DNA of 64,000 nt from Cristatella mucedo (GCA_009760855.2 WPIO01000199.1:188001-252000), one strand, 5' to 3'. Shown: positions 10,097-22,613, counted from the first letter of the stretch. The notes: generated by a model not told the origin, from the letters alone. Numbers and translations: made by a program.

Positions 10097-12504
10097 GCTG
10101 TATACATGTAATGTATTGTAATGTTTCTCTGACTGTAACTGAATAAAGTCATAAATACTATGTAGGTGCAGGGGAGTTTTGTATAGCACACTAACAGCCT
10201 AAGCGGCTTTCAGTACGCATTCGGTTGCCAAAAGAACTCGTCTTACGCAACAAGGAGAAAGTGGAAAGCATAGCAGAGTCAGAACAGCATTTGAGGCAGT
10301 GAGTATAATTGAAGTAGCAACTTAGGACAGCTGAGAAAGATTAGCCATAGTCGGTAGCAGGAGAGCAGTTGTCGCTGCATAGAAATTATGCAAGCGAGTT
10401 CCACAGCATAGGATCTGCAGAGCTCAAGCTTCCGTCGCCAACGGTTTTTAGGCAGAGGAATGGGACAGCTAAGCTATTGTCCACACAGGACCCGAGGGCG
10501 TTAACAGGCTGACACTGATGCAGAATTTCAGCTAGTTAGCAAGGTGCCAAGCTGTGGCTGGCCTGGTGGGTCAGCTTAAGAACCTTGCTCTGAATCAGTT
10601 GGTCAACCGGCATCCATTTTAAGTCTTTTAGATAGGAAGACGCATGCTCAAACTTCTGGGATTTAAAGATTAGCCTTGCAGCCATATTTGTAGTCAGCTG
10701 CAGTGGCCTAATACCCAGCCAAAAGGGAATTGCAATAATCAAGTCGAGAAAGAACCAAGGAGCAAGTTAAAGTTTTTGCAAGCTACTGTGGAAGACAGCT
10801 ACTGATCTTGACTAAGGATCAGATGTGATGCCTAGCTGTAGAAGCAGTCTTCTGAATGAAGCTTTGAAAATTAAGGCAGCTGTCGAAACCAACCCCTAAA
10901 TTTTGAGCACGTGGTGAGGTCGCACAACAACTTCACTTAAAAGAAGAGCAAGGGCTTTTAATCCAGCCACAGGCTTAGGGTGCCCTGTGAACAGCCGTTT
11001 GGTTTTATTGTAATTTAATTTAGGAATTTTTCCGACATCCAGGATCGAATCAAAGCAAGCATTTCATTTTTCCGTTGCCCCAGCAGACTTCGACCGTTTG
11101 AATGTGAAATACAACTGAGCATAGTCAGCATAAAAGTGATATCCTATTCCATGGGCCTTAATCACTTTTCCCACAGGTGGTGTGTAAATGGAGAACAACA
11201 AGGAACCGAGTACACACCTTTGAGTGACTTCACAGGTGACCCTTCTCTTGTGTAAAACTCAACCCCTAGGCGACACAAATTGAACGCGATCAGACCAGTA
11301 CGATTTAAACCGTGCCAGTGCTTCATCTGCCAGAACCGATCGTTGTTCTCGATCGTTTAGGAGAACATCGTGATCAATAGTGTTGAAGACAGCAGACAGA
11401 TCTAGCAGGGCTGGGCATTGACATTCCGATCATCATTGCCAGGCAGAATGCCATTGTTTACAAAGAGGAGAGCAATTTCAGCTGAGTGCTGCCTCTTCAG
11501 CCCCGATTGAAATATTTCTGACATTTCATTCTTTTCACTATGTTCAACCGGCTGCTTAGCAACAATCGTTTCAAGAATCTTTGACAGAAAAGGAAGAAGG
11601 GAAAACGGGCGATATTTTTCGAGGATCTCTGTGTCTTATCCAGAGTTTTTAAGTAAGGGACTAACGAGTGCCGATTGGAAGGATTTGGGGACGACCCCCT
11701 TTTCCATAGAAGCATTACAAATCTCAGTTATTGCAGGGCTAAGTTGGACTGCTCGTGAAGACCACAGAGATGAAGGTATGGGGTCTTCAGGTGACGAGCT
11801 CTTTTTGCTAGACCTTTTTAGAGTAGCCACATCGCATGTAGAAACATTGGAGAACATTGTAAGGAAGGTCGCAGGTTGTGTAACCGAGATTGCTGTAGTA
11901 GGAAGAGGCTTAATTGAGGCATAAATGTGCATAATTTTTAAGTGAAGAAGGCTGAAAACGTTTCGGCTGAACCCTTGATATCTGGGGAGTCAGACCTCTT
12001 AGCATTGGCCAGTAAATGGTTTACTGTCTTATAGGTGTATGTCTTATGTCTGTTTAGGGTCCGACCGGCAGAATTTCAGCATTCGGGTGAAAAAAAGGCC
12101 CAGGCTTTTTTAAGCTTTCCGGTGTAAACTGGAAGGAAATAATTGAAATTGACTATCTGCATCAGACCCAGTTTTTTTTAAACGATATTCAAGCTTGGGT
12201 TTACCCGGGGCGTCTAATGGAGTTTTTTAGAAATTGAAAATAATCTCCATGACTTCGATCATGGATAGAATGAAATGGAGCACGCTTGGCAATTGAGCTC
12301 TTGATTGCCATGTTAATTACATCAGTGAGGGTATCGATTCTACCGGTCGAGTCTGAATGCAGATCAAGAAGACCTGCATCACAAACATATTTCAAAAACT
12401 TGTCTATGTCAATAGTTTGCAAGTTACATCGTTTGACAAGTTCGACATTACCCATTACATTATTATTTATTATGCACAAGGGAGCAGGAACAGTAAACAA
12501 GACA
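10097..12504 (-). mobile_element. LINE family A copy A1, decayed
   Basis: The left edge is the 3' tail (ATGTATTGTAATG on plus), and the element reads leftward. The RT C-terminal region is visible at 10536-10742 (FKSQKFEHASSYLKDLKW then MPVDQLIQ). The catalytic box near 11125 reads YADY instead of YADD. An RT fragment with PKSFQSALVSPLLKNSG lies at 11636-11700. The right edge at about 12504 is within the linker between endonuclease and RT. Many stops and frameshifts; not active. The loss of the second catalytic aspartate is shared with copy A3. Confidence 0.85.
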
Positions 12505-15072
12505 GCAGTTAAGGTACTGAATAGCCTGAAAGTAGCAGCTCAGGACCGCTGAAAAGGATGTACCATAGTGGGCAGCAGGAGAGTAGTTGTCGTTGCATAA
12601 GAATTGTGGAAGCGAGTTCCACAGCCTAGGACCTGCAGAGCTAAATTTTCTGTTGCCAAAGGTCTTTAAGCAGAGGAATGGGACAGCTAATTTTTTTTCC
12701 ACGCTGGACCAGAAGTCGCGAATAGGCTGAAACTGATGCCACTGTTCAGCTAGGTACGAAGGAGCCAAGCTGTGGCTGGCCTTGTGAGTCAAGCTGAGAA
12801 CTTTGCTCTGTATCCGTTGGTAAATCGGCATCCGTCGTAGCTCTTTTAGCGAAGGAGACACGTGCTCAAACTTCTGTGACTTGAAGACAAGCCTTGCAGC
12901 TATATTCGTTCGTCAGCTGAGGGTGTCCTAATCGCTTTCTTTGGTAGCCCAGATAATAAGGAATTGCAATTTTTAGACCAAGACAGAACGAAGGAGCTAG
13001 TTAAATTTTATAAAGCCAACTGTGGTAGAACCCTCCTAATCTTGGGTAGGGATCGGACTTGATGGGTAGCTGTAAAAGCAATCTTCTGAATGAAGCTTTT
13101 AAAATTGAGGCAGCTGTCGAAAACGACACCTAAATTTCGAGCACGTGGTGATGGTCGCACAACAACATCACCTATTAGAAGAGCAAAGCCTTTTAATCCA
13201 GCCACAAGCTTAGGGTGTTATGAACAGTAGTTCGGTTTTATTGTCATTATATTTCAGGAAGTTTTCCGACATCCAAGATCAAATATTGGCAAGGCAATAA
13301 TTCAATTTTTCAGTTCCTGAAGCAGATTCCGACGGTGTGAATGATAAATACAACTGCGTATCATCAGCATAAAATTGGCATCCTATTCCATGGGCCTGAA
13401 ACAATTTTCCCAGTGGTTGTGTATAAATGGAGAACAGCAAGGGACCGAGTACAGACCCTTGAGGGACTCCACAGGTAACCTTTCTTGTGTGTGAGACCTG
13501 ACCCCAACACGACTCGGATTAAACTGGACCAGACGAGTAAGATTTAAACCATGCCAGTGCTTCGTCCACGAGTCCAATCGCTGCCCTCAATCGTTCAAGC
13601 AGCACATCTTGATAAGTGATGTCGAAGGCAGCAGACAGATCTAGCAGAGCTGGGGTAGTGACATACCCATCATTATTGCCATGTATAATGTCATTGTTTA
13701 CACAGAGTAGAGCAGTTTCAGTGGAGTGCTGCCTCTTCAACCCCGATCTAAATGTTATTAACATTTCATTCTTTTCAACATGTTTAACCAGCTTCTTAGC
13801 AACAATTTTTCAAGATTCTTTGATAAGAAATAAGGAAGGGTAACACTGCGATAGTTTGCTAGGACCTCTGTGTCTTATCCAGGCTTTTTAAGTATTGGTC
13901 TAACGATTGCCGATTGGAAGGACTTGGGGTCGACCCCTTTCCCAGAGAACCATTAAAAATCTTGGTTATGGCCTGGCTAAGTTTGTCTGCTAGTGAAGAT
14001 CACAGATATGAGGATACAGGGTCTTCAGGAGATGTGCTTGACCTTATTAAAGTAGCCACATCGCATGCAGAAACCTCGGAGAACCCTGTAAGGAAGGTCA
14101 CAGGTTGCGTAACCGATATTGCCTAAGTCGGAGGAGGCTTAATTGAGTCACGAATGTGCATATTTTGTAAGTAAAGAAGGCTGAAAGCTTTTCGGCTGTG
14201 CCCTAAATATCTGGGGAATCAGACCTCACAGCATTGGCCAGTAAATGGTTTACTGACTTATAAATCAGTTTAGGGTCCGACTGGCAGGAATTCAACTTTT
14301 GGATGAAAAAAGAAGCCCTGCCTTTTTTAATCTTTCGGGTTAAAACTCGAAGTCTTTGAAATTGACTTGATCTGCATCAGACCCTGATTTCTTGAAACGA
14401 CCTTCAAGCCTGGGCTTAACCCATCGTATTTTATGGAGTTTTTTGTAAATTGAAAGGAATCTTCTCGACTTAGAACACGGATTTAATGAACCATAGCATG
14501 CTTGCCAAGAGCACTCCTGAATGCCATGTTTATTACATCAGTGATGGTATCGAGGCTGCCGGTCGAGTCTGAATGCAGATCAAGAAGACCTGCATCACAG
14601 ACTTCAAAAACTTGTCCATGTCAATGCTTTGTAGGTAATGGAGTTTGACAAGTTCGACATTACCCTGTACGTACAAGGGAGCAGGAACAGTAAATAAGAC
14701 CGAACAATGATCCGAGAGGGTCAGTGGGCACACCATAAGGTCAGTGCTGAGGACATCCTTAGTGATCACGAGATCTATAATATGGCCACCGACGTGGGTG
14801 TTATGATTAACCGGTTATACCAAACCAAAACGTTCCAGAGTCAAGTAATGAGTTGATCTGGCTGTTGCTAGGTTTGCCAACCTGAATATTGAAGTCTCCT
14901 ACAATCAATAAAGGCCTGTCACACGCAAATATTTTAACTAGGAACTCTGAAAAAAGTACGAAGAAGTTTAGACAAAGAAGTTTAGACGGCCAGAAGGAGG
15001 CCGGTGTATCTCAACTGTGACTGGCATTGTCTTCGATGAAAACCTAATTGCGACAGATTCAAACGATGGCCC
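12505..15072 (-). mobile_element. LINE family A copy A2, decayed, lacks its 3' tail
   Basis: Reading from right to left it shows the C-terminal part of an AP-type endonuclease (HRPPSG near 15000, SDHCSV near 14715), then RT with LLDLSAAFD near 13650. An intact YADD catalytic box (FYADDTQLY) lies near 13345, followed by the RT C-terminus (SHSLAPSYLAEQ near 12765). The 5' side is cut inside the endonuclease at about 15072, within the FN3 gene's intron. The 3' end stops about 190 bases short of the family tail and joins A1 directly. Frameshifts break the protein although the catalytic box is kept. Confidence 0.85.
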
Positions 15073-15161
15073 ACACTTTGATAGAAACACTGTTTGACAG
15101 TGCAGCTCTTCAGCTGGGCTTGCAGCTTGCACCTGGAAGCCAGTGAACTGCTGACACATAC

Positions 15162-15446
15162 CAGCATCCTGGGTACGCTCATGCAGGGCATTGGAGTGTG
15201 GACTTTCACCCATGCTTGTGCGCAATGTCAGGCTGATGCTGTACAGTGTGTCCGGCATAAGGCCTTCGAGGGCATATGCCTCCTTCGGCGGTACCACGGA
15301 TATATGCAGAAGCAGCTGGGTGGAGTTCACATGGATCTCATAGCTTAGAAGGCTGCTGCTTTCGATGCCCTGAGGCCGCTGCCAAGTCAATGTCAGAGTC
15401 TTCGTGCTGCGGGATATTGCAAGAAGCCGCTCCGGTGCATGTATTA
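15162..15446 (-). CDS. Fibronectin type III domain exon (partial gene)
   Basis: A single exon of 285 bases encodes one complete FN3 module. It starts APERLLAI, carries the core tryptophan in LTLTWQRP, the SYEIHV strand, the L.P.T.Y motif in GLMPDTLYSISL and the MGESPHSN turn. The acceptor on the minus strand is CTTACGTTTTCAG, ending at 15447, and the donor is GTATGT at 15161. Both introns fall in phase 1, the symmetric arrangement typical of shuffled extracellular modules. The protein is therefore probably a secreted or cell-surface receptor or adhesion protein. The intron downstream is interrupted by LINE A2 at about 15072. A TNFR-type exon lies on the same strand 7 kb upstream; one shared gene is possible but not shown. 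The other exons were not found. Confidence 0.75.
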
Positions 15447-16740
15447 CTGAAAACGTAAGAAAATGTGAACACATTCGACAGGCATGGCCAAGCTAGCTGT
15501 GGCACCCAACATAGGATGAAGCCACTTCTGCGAGTTTGAAAGTGCTGATGGGCATGCCACAGCAATGAAGAAGGGGAAGCCTGGCAAGGATGACAATCTC
15601 AATTGCTGCTGCTTCGAGTATGCAGCAAAGTGCTGCTTGCCACACGAGAGGTCATGCATGCCACAGCAAATATTCATCAGAAGATGGCTCAGGTTACCCA
15701 CGTTATTTCTGCCAGTTTTCATGCTGAATCTTTCCTTGGTCTTTGAGAAATATCAATTAATACGCTCTGAGGGAGACATATCAGAAAACTCTCAACCCTC
15801 TGCTGTACATCAAGTCCTACTACAAGATCGGCTGTTTGCTTCGCATAGCAGCTCCTGATCTCTTTCCTTGTAGTCTGCTGTTTCATTAAATGCTCGTGAG
15901 CATTGTTACACTGTATCAAAAACTGCGATTCCTATACTGAGCTGAAATGGCAGTTCATGCAAAGCACAGTCATTACTCATCTCGGGTCTCTTTACCTGTC
16001 TCTCCCGGCCTGGCAGTTCGTTCACAGCAGTCACCTGGATTTTCTGCCACTGGGCTCTATTTAGAGATGGTCATACCGAGGATTGGCCACTAACTGCTGC
16101 CTGTGCTCTGCTGAAGTTGAGACTATATGCCAGGCTATAAGCCACTTCCGGTCGATGTTGCAACCAATACCAGCTTGCCACAATCCTGTTCTGGGTCCCT
16201 TAATCAGGGTTCCGCCAAGCTGTTGCACTCCCCTGCCTCTCGGCAAGTCCCACCTTCCAGCTCACCGGATTCTTACTCTCAAACCGGACCGAGTCGTCGA
16301 CAAGAGCACCACTTTTTTTTCATAATCGACTTAACGTTCAGTTTGACAGCAGCAAAAATGTCATGGCGGCCTACATTTGCCAAACTGCTCGAGTCTAACG
16401 AAAGGCTGCTGGTCTTGACAACTAAGTTACCCCATTGGGACGGATTCCACAGGACGTTGTACATTCACAGCAAGTGGCCGAGAGCATATTTCCAGTCGGC
16501 CCATGACTTTCAAATACTAATAATAATTAAACAACAATGGGTGAATCTTTTTATGGCACTATAGAAGATCAAAATCCCTGTCAAGGTGCTGAATCCCTCT
16601 ATTTAAGAGGAGCAACAATCAAGAGTTCTTGACATGTATGACATCACACGTGTATAGTTATGAAAAAGCAAGCAAGTGTAAGTAATGGTTAGGCCACATG
16701 CTAAAGAAAACGACCTGTCAGGACGATTGTGACTAGGACG
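15447..16740. other. No recognisable gene
   Basis: Probably intron or intergenic DNA upstream (minus strand) of the FN3 exon. The longest open stretch, 16127-16564 on plus, has serine/proline-rich low-complexity composition and no family resemblance. It is not called as a gene. Confidence 0.4.
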
Positions 16741-17640
16741 ACTGTAATAATAATAATAATAATATTGCACTTGATAAAGCGCCCTCAGAGAACTTAATCT
16801 CTTTCTAGGCGCTTTACATTTGCTGCAAAGTGATACGCAATAGAATAGTAAGTAAAATCATGCTTGAAAAACAAACAAAATGAATAACATGGTTAGGGGT
16901 GACATGCACTGGGTCAGCATGCAAATGTGGTTAGTGGCAGCATGAACAGTGTCAGCACGCATAAGCACATCGAGGACGAATCACAAGGACCCACTAAATG
17001 CTGTCCTAAATAGGAATGTTTTTAAGTTTCTTTTAAATGTGGTCAGGTCAGGGGATGTTCTGATGCAGGTCGGGAGGGAGTTCCAGGCTGTGGGAGCATA
17101 CGAGCTAAATGCACGGTCTCCAAAGGATTTAAGGTTTGTACGAGGTATTTCTAGACTGTTGGATTCCGAAAAGCGAGTGGTACGATGCTTTGCCTGATGG
17201 GGTAGTATCTCTGAAAGATAGGCTGGAGCCATAGAATGAAGAGACCTAAAAGTGAGCGACAAAACCTTGAAGTCAATCCGTTGCTTGACTGGTAACCAGT
17301 GCAGGTCGGCGAGAAGTGGAGTAATGTGGCAACTGCGACGCTCACGGCAGACAAGCCTAGCTGCAGAGTTTTGCACCAGCTGCAATCGCCTGATCGCACA
17401 TGCTGGTAGGCCAGTAAGCAGTGAGTTGCAGAAGTCGAGACGAGATGTCACGAATGCATGGACCAACTTGGACGTGGTATCCTTATCTAAACAAGCCCTA
17501 ATTTTAGCAATGTTATGAAGCTGAAAATAGGCTGATTTGACTGTGGAGCTGATGTGGTCGTCTAACGAGAGGTCGCTTTGGAATATGACACCTAGATTTC
17601 GAGCTGACCTGTGACCATTTCGACTGTGACCTCTGGCCAT
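16741..17640 (-). mobile_element. LINE family B copy B2, 3' part
   Basis: Its left edge is a (TAA)n run at about 16744-16763, the family's 3' microsatellite, followed by the 3' UTR. The 17646-16981 frame is open for 221 codons and gives the RT C-terminal region: NLGVIFQSDLSLDDHI, SRLDFCNSLLTGLP, LVQNSAARLVCRERR, LHWLPVKQRIDFKVLSLTF and a tail like TTFKRNLKTFLF. This thumb-like segment is typical of CR1/L2/Rex1 LINEs. The catalytic RT box and endonuclease are absent (5' truncation at about 17640). The long uninterrupted frame makes this one of the younger copies here. Confidence 0.9.
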
Positions 17641-17849
17641 CAACATTTACAGGTAACAGATGTGAAAGATAAAGTCAAATGCAACGTCAGAAAAGGGGAG
17701 ACCGACCGGGGCATACCAGTACTAAGCCGAAGCTTTTTATGATGCAAGGCTCTGTACTTGCAGTGACTAAAAATGTGATCCTCATGTGAGCTGAATGCCC
17801 TTTCCCCTTATCCTGACTCACATGGCCAACCATGGTTTGGATCATTCAT

Positions 17850-18268
17850 AGCTAGTTGAACTGCTGTACTGGTTTCAGCCTCTTCGTGCCCTGAGCTCCT
17901 TTCGGAAAAATAAATCGGCCATTTATTCATAAATCCATTATTTCGCTCAGTTGGCAATACAATCCATTATTTCGCACAGTTGGCAGCAACCGGTCTTTGC
18001 TGCATATCATAGATTGCAGAACCACCTTCCACAATAATTTCGCAAGGACTTGCTCTCTCCTTCTGTCTTCCACTGTCCACTCTGACATCTTATCTTTTCC
18101 AGTCATCTGGCGATGCTGGTTCCATGCTCATTTACTCACTTCCTCAACCGACTCAGGTAGGCTTTTCATATCCGTTCTCTCTCTCTCGCTTTGTTGCGTC
18201 AGATGAAGTCTGTTGGCTACCGTATACGAATCGACAGCTGCTTCGGCTTTGAGCGTGTACTTGGGGGA
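17850..18268 (+). mobile_element. LINE family A 3' fragment (A6), strongly diverged
   Basis: Matches parts of the end of copy A3. AGCTAGTTGAACTGCTGTAC and GGTTTCAGCCTCTTCGTGCC align with 29305-29350. The stretch GCGTCAGATGAAGTCTGTTG at 18195-18215 aligns with 29593-29613. Inside it a 28-base stretch around ATCCATTATTTCGC is tandemly doubled (about 17932-17988). The ATACATTAC tail is not seen. Confidence 0.55.
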
Positions 18269-18744
18269 AAAAACTACATCAGCTAGTAGCACCTCTCTGC
18301 TTACTACTGTGGCTCTAAGCAAAGTTACCGATAGCAATTCGTAATGCATGGGCTGGTGCAACGAATCGTGCTGGCCCCATTCTAGGATGGCCATGTCCCA
18401 TACACATCCTGCCATTCTTGTCAACCCATGCCACCCCTATAATCTTACCCCACCCCAACATGCAGCTTCTAACTCCTCCTCTATTATCGGCCTCATCCCT
18501 TGCTACCATCCCTGTCCTTGCTGCCCTCGGCAACCTAGGATTGCAATTGCCAAGCTGATTAAGTCTAACGAGGGGCTGGGTAATATAGGGCAAGATTACT
18601 CGTCTGCCACAGATGTCAGAAGATACGCTATAGGCACCACAGTAGTCTAAGGGAACAGCTCCTATCTGTCTAGTGATATTAAATATCAACAAAATAAATA
18701 AAAAGGATTAATAAATTGTATATTATCTAAAGACAGTCCCTCAG

Positions 18745-18862
18745 ATTTCAAGTGTCAAGGGCAGCAGTAACCAATTGCTAGTGGCACACACGGCATCATC
18801 TTTTGAGATGCATGAAATAGAAAACATGCAGTCACCCGTGACCAATCTAGTGGAAGGCAAAG
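18745..18862 (+). other. Candidate coding exon, function unknown
   Basis: A 118-base segment lies between an acceptor-like GACAGTCCCTCAG and a good donor, CAAAG|GTAAGC. It is open in one frame from the first base (39 codons plus one base): ISSVKGSSNQLLVAHTASS, then FEMHEIENMQSPVTNLVEGK. It is preceded by AT-rich sequence and followed by an AT-rich intron-like stretch. The translation matches nothing I recognise. Both splice sites may be chance, so this is only a candidate. Confidence 0.25.
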
Positions 18863-19830
18863 GTAAGCACACTTTGAACGAAGGCATGAAAAAAGACGAA
18901 TTGGCTGTGGTGAAAAATAGGCTGATCGGAAGGTTTTCGGTGTTTAGCCAAAATGCATAAGGTCCTAGACTGTATCTGAATTTTGACAGAAGCTGTCAGC
19001 AAAGTCTGGATTTTCATTGCAAATAAAAATAATCTTTAGCACTTAAAGATTTCTATAATTTTCACTAACCCCCAGTAACTAGTAATGTACTTCCATTCAT
19101 TCGACCACCTTTAAGTATCACTCGGTCCACTAGAAGTAACACTGGCAAAGTTTACGGATATGGTCATACTGTCTCTAACTTCATTGCAGGCTTCTCACAG
19201 CAGTCAAATCAGGAGAGCAAATACGGTTCATAGTGTGAGCAATTCTGGTAGGAGAATGCAGCCTCAGCGTCTTCTGTAACATCTGTCACTAGGCAGGGCG
19301 AGAAATATCGGCATGCAGCATTCCTGCCCAACAATTGAATTGGCTTCAGACAACTTGAGAGTGCCTTTCTGGTCCCACAGGGGCAGTTGCTGGTCACATC
19401 AGCAACTATGACAGCAGATTTTTGGCGCTCACTACCAGGAACAATTTTGTGCCAACTAAATGAGTTCAAGTGATGCTTGTACATCGTTTGCTCAAAGCCG
19501 AACATCAGAATGTCATCTGACCAAAAAGTACTTTTACAGCGTGCTAGATTTACAGAATATCAATTACACATTAGCATGATACAACACATGATTATTACTG
19601 CCAATATGGTTTTTATTACTTGCTGAATTGTAGTGACTGTGAAACGGTTGCATTATAATGCACTGACAGGCTGAGTATATGCTTAAGTCACGTAATAGTA
19701 AGTCAATGGTGATCTAGGCTTTGAACCTTGCAGCCGAATTGGGCTGTCGGCATAGAACTTAATTGGTTGCACCCTAAAACTGATGCTAGACGCCTGTAGT
19801 TCTCTTTCGCTATCAAAACGACAGTTACAT
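18863..19830. other. No gene assigned; open cysteine-containing stretch
   Basis: On the minus strand 19209-19505 is open for 98 codons with several cysteines (SNCPCGTRKALSSC, NAACRYFSPC, SYQNC). Part of it (19315-19435) is similar in DNA to 6545-6665, where the frame is not conserved, which suggests an old repeat rather than an exon. It lies between the FN3 and TNFR exons on the same strand, so an extracellular exon remains possible. Confidence 0.3.
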
Positions 19831-21838
19831 ACGACAAAAGTTGTCTCCTCAACCGCTCCCAGATTAGCTCCTTACCTGATGATCCTTGTGATGATCTAGC
19901 CTATCGCTTCTCTCGATTCTGTGTGCAGATGATATACAAGATCAGGGAATCCATCCCTGCGATGACAACATCCCTACTAGAATGCTGTTCCCTGATTCCT
20001 GGCTGCACCTCAATGTCTACATTCAAACAGGTCAATAGTGATCTAGTCCTGAAGGTCGTATCTCAATCAAAGAAGACAACAAGTCCTCTGGACCCTGTTC
20101 CCACTGTCCTGCTCCTATGTTGCATTGATCTGATGCTGCCATGCATAACTAACATCATTACTATCTCATTAGTCTAAGGTCAGGTCCCAGCACCTTTCAA
20201 AAAAGCTGTAGCCGGGCTATATCTCAAGAAAGCGACAATAGACCACGAGAACTTAGTCAACAACCACCTAGTCTCCCTTCTGCCATTCCTATCAAAGACA
20301 CTGGAACAGGTTGTGGCATACCAGCTGAACTCTTTTACCAAAACCTCACACCTTGCTAGTACGTTCCAGTCTGGCTTTTAAACCTAATTATTCCACAGAG
20401 TTAGCTTTGCTTAGGGTATGTGCCGACCTACATGGGAATCCAGACATGGGTAGAGTGTCTCTGCTTGTTTTGCTCGATCTTTCGGCAGCTTTGATACCAT
20501 CGATCACAAAGTTCTTCTAGAGCGCCTCTCATCTCGCCTGGGCATCACTGTCACTGCTCTGCAGTGGTCCAGGTCCTGTCTCAGTGGGAGGCTCCCGAGT
20601 ATTGACGTGAATGGACAAAGATCATCCGAGGTACCACTGAAATATGGGGTACCTTAGGGCTCCATGCTAGGTCCGGTTCTTTTCACGATTAATAATCTTC
20701 TCTTGCTGATGTGATTGCCAAGCACAATCTAGGCTTTCACATCTTTGCGGATGACAGTCAGTTGTACCTTTGCTTTGATCCCTCCCATCCTTCGAGCACG
20801 TCAAATTCTCTCAACTCACTTGCTGCATGAATTGATGACATCTGCACATCAGTGGCAGCAAATTTTCTAAAACTAAATGATGATAACACTAACTTACTAG
20901 TTATGGAAAAACCCAGTGTGATTCAGAAATTGGGAAGACTGGCGCTTCAAATTGGCTCAGCCAGCACATCTTCAGTTGAATCAGCTCCAAATCTAGGTGA
21001 CATATTCCAAAGCGACCTCTCGTTAGACGACCATATCATCTCCACAGTCAAATCTGCCTATTTTCAGCATCATGACATTGCTAAAATTAGGGCTTGTTTA
21101 TATAAGGATACAACATCTAAGTTGGTCCATGCATTCGTGACATCTCGTCTCGACTTCTGCAACTCACTGCTTACTGGCCTACCAGCATGTGCGATCAGGC
21201 GATTGCAGCTAGTGCAAAACTCTGCAGCTAGGCTTGTCTGTCGTGAGCATCGCAGTTGCCACATTACTCCACTTCTCGCCAACCTGCACTGGCTACCAGT
21301 CAAGCAACGGATTGACTTCAAGGTTTTGTCGCTTACTTTTAGGTCACTTCATTCTTTGGCTCCAGCCTATCTCTCAGATACACTCCCCATCAGGCCGAGC
21401 ATCGTACCGTCCACTTTTCGGAATCCAACAGTGTGTCAATACCTCGTACAAACATCAAATCCTTTGGGGACCGTGCATTTCGTTCGCATGCTCCCAAAGT
21501 CTGGAACTCCCTCCCGACCTGCATCACAACATTCCCTGACCTTACCACATTTAAAAGAAACTTAAAAACACACCTATTTGTGACAGCATTTAGTGAGTCC
21601 CTGTGATTTATCCTTCACCTTCTCATACATGCTGACACCGTGCATGCTGCCACTAACCACATTTGCATGCTGACCCTGTGCATGTCACCCCTAACCATAT
21701 TATTCATGTTTTTTTTTATCAAGCATGATATTACTCACCATTCAATTGCATTTCTCTTTGCAGCAAATGTTAAGCACCTAGAGAGATTAAGTTATCCGAG
21801 GGCGCTTTATCGAGTGCAATAATATTAAATAATATTAT
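19831..21838 (+). mobile_element. LINE family B copy B3, RT domain to 3' end
   Basis: Colinear with the reverse complement of 49380-51400. RT landmarks in order are: the SLLPFLSKTLEQVV region near 20275, DLSAAF and DTIDHKVLLE near 20490, the catalytic box FADD (IFADDSQLYLCFDP) near 20740, and an open C-terminal frame 20852-21565. That frame is followed by the 3' UTR and the tip GGGCGCTTTATCGAGTGC with an AAT-rich tail at 21790-21838. Single-base indels and a stop at about 20828 break the frame. It is 5'-truncated just before the RT domain. Among copies here it has the best preserved catalytic box of family B. Confidence 0.9.
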
Positions 21839-22223
21839 TCTTTTTGTACTATGTTATATGCATTGTTAATGCAAACGTTCTCTGCTGCCACAATGATATG
21901 TTAAGTTGACTAGGCAGCTCATTGTAATCATCGATCCCAGTTTGAGGTTTAAACTTCCGGCTTCAGTGGCTCATCAGCAATGACTAGTACTGTTGAGACC
22001 ACTGACCTTTTTTTACCTGAAGAAACAAGTGAACAAGCAACGACGTTACATTTGTCAAAATACTGGCTTTCTAGCACAGTCCCTGGCTACACCGAGCCGT
22101 GTTCCAAATTCAGAAGAGCCAACCAGACTTCGGCGCTATTAAGCTGAACTTCACAGATTCATACTGCTGACATTGTTTCTGAGTGACAGATTATAAAATG
22201 CCACACATTATTCATCAACATCT
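21839..22223. other. No recognisable feature
   Basis: Non-coding looking sequence between the LINE B tail and the possible last exon of the TNFR-type gene. If that gene is real, this would be its 3' flank on the minus strand. Confidence 0.4.
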
Positions 22224-22334
22224 TCATTTGAACAATAACATACAAACTCGTGCTCGTGTACACAACAAGATGGCCACTGTTACCAGAATGGCTGCAGATT
22301 GTAATGGCAGTCCTACCATAGGATTGGTTATCAT
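22224..22334 (-). CDS. Possible transmembrane last exon of the TNFR-like gene
   Basis: On the minus strand, downstream of the TNFR-type exon, a T-rich tract (complement of 22367-22378) precedes several AG sites. It is followed by an open segment MITNPMVGLPLQSAAILV, then TVAILLCTRARVCMLLFK and a stop at 22224-22226. The hydrophobic run followed by arginines looks like a membrane anchor with a very short cytoplasmic tail. The problem is phase: the TNFR exon's best donor leaves phase 1, while the nearest usable acceptor here gives phase 0. The joining is therefore not proven. Confidence 0.3.
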   Translation of the reverse strand: MITNPMVGLPLQSAAILVTVAILLCTRARVCMLLFK

Positions 22335-22613
22335 CTGACGACTTCATCTGAAGAGACCTGTCTTGGGTAAAAAAAAAAATACGGGCATCTAATAATAAAG
22401 GCTGTTCCTTTTCTTTACCACACTTGAAAACTGTTTGGTACAAGCAGAAATCCGAGTAGTTTGGACCTGGGCTGGGTTACAGGCAAGTTCAAGAAGGCTA
22501 CAAGAGTTAGTAATTGGCTGCACTCGCTGTCGAGCATAGAGCCGCGGCTCTTCGGTAGAGTGCCTGCTTGAACACAAGTGCAGCCGCTGCCACAAACAGT
22601 ATGGTGACTCTAC

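Noticed and set aside
16127-16564. 145-codon plus frame
   Set aside because: S/P-rich composition, no recognisable domain, no splice or promoter support, not conserved elsewhere in the window.
18315-18692. 125-codon minus frame
   Set aside because: Overlaps an equally open plus frame and has no domain resemblance.
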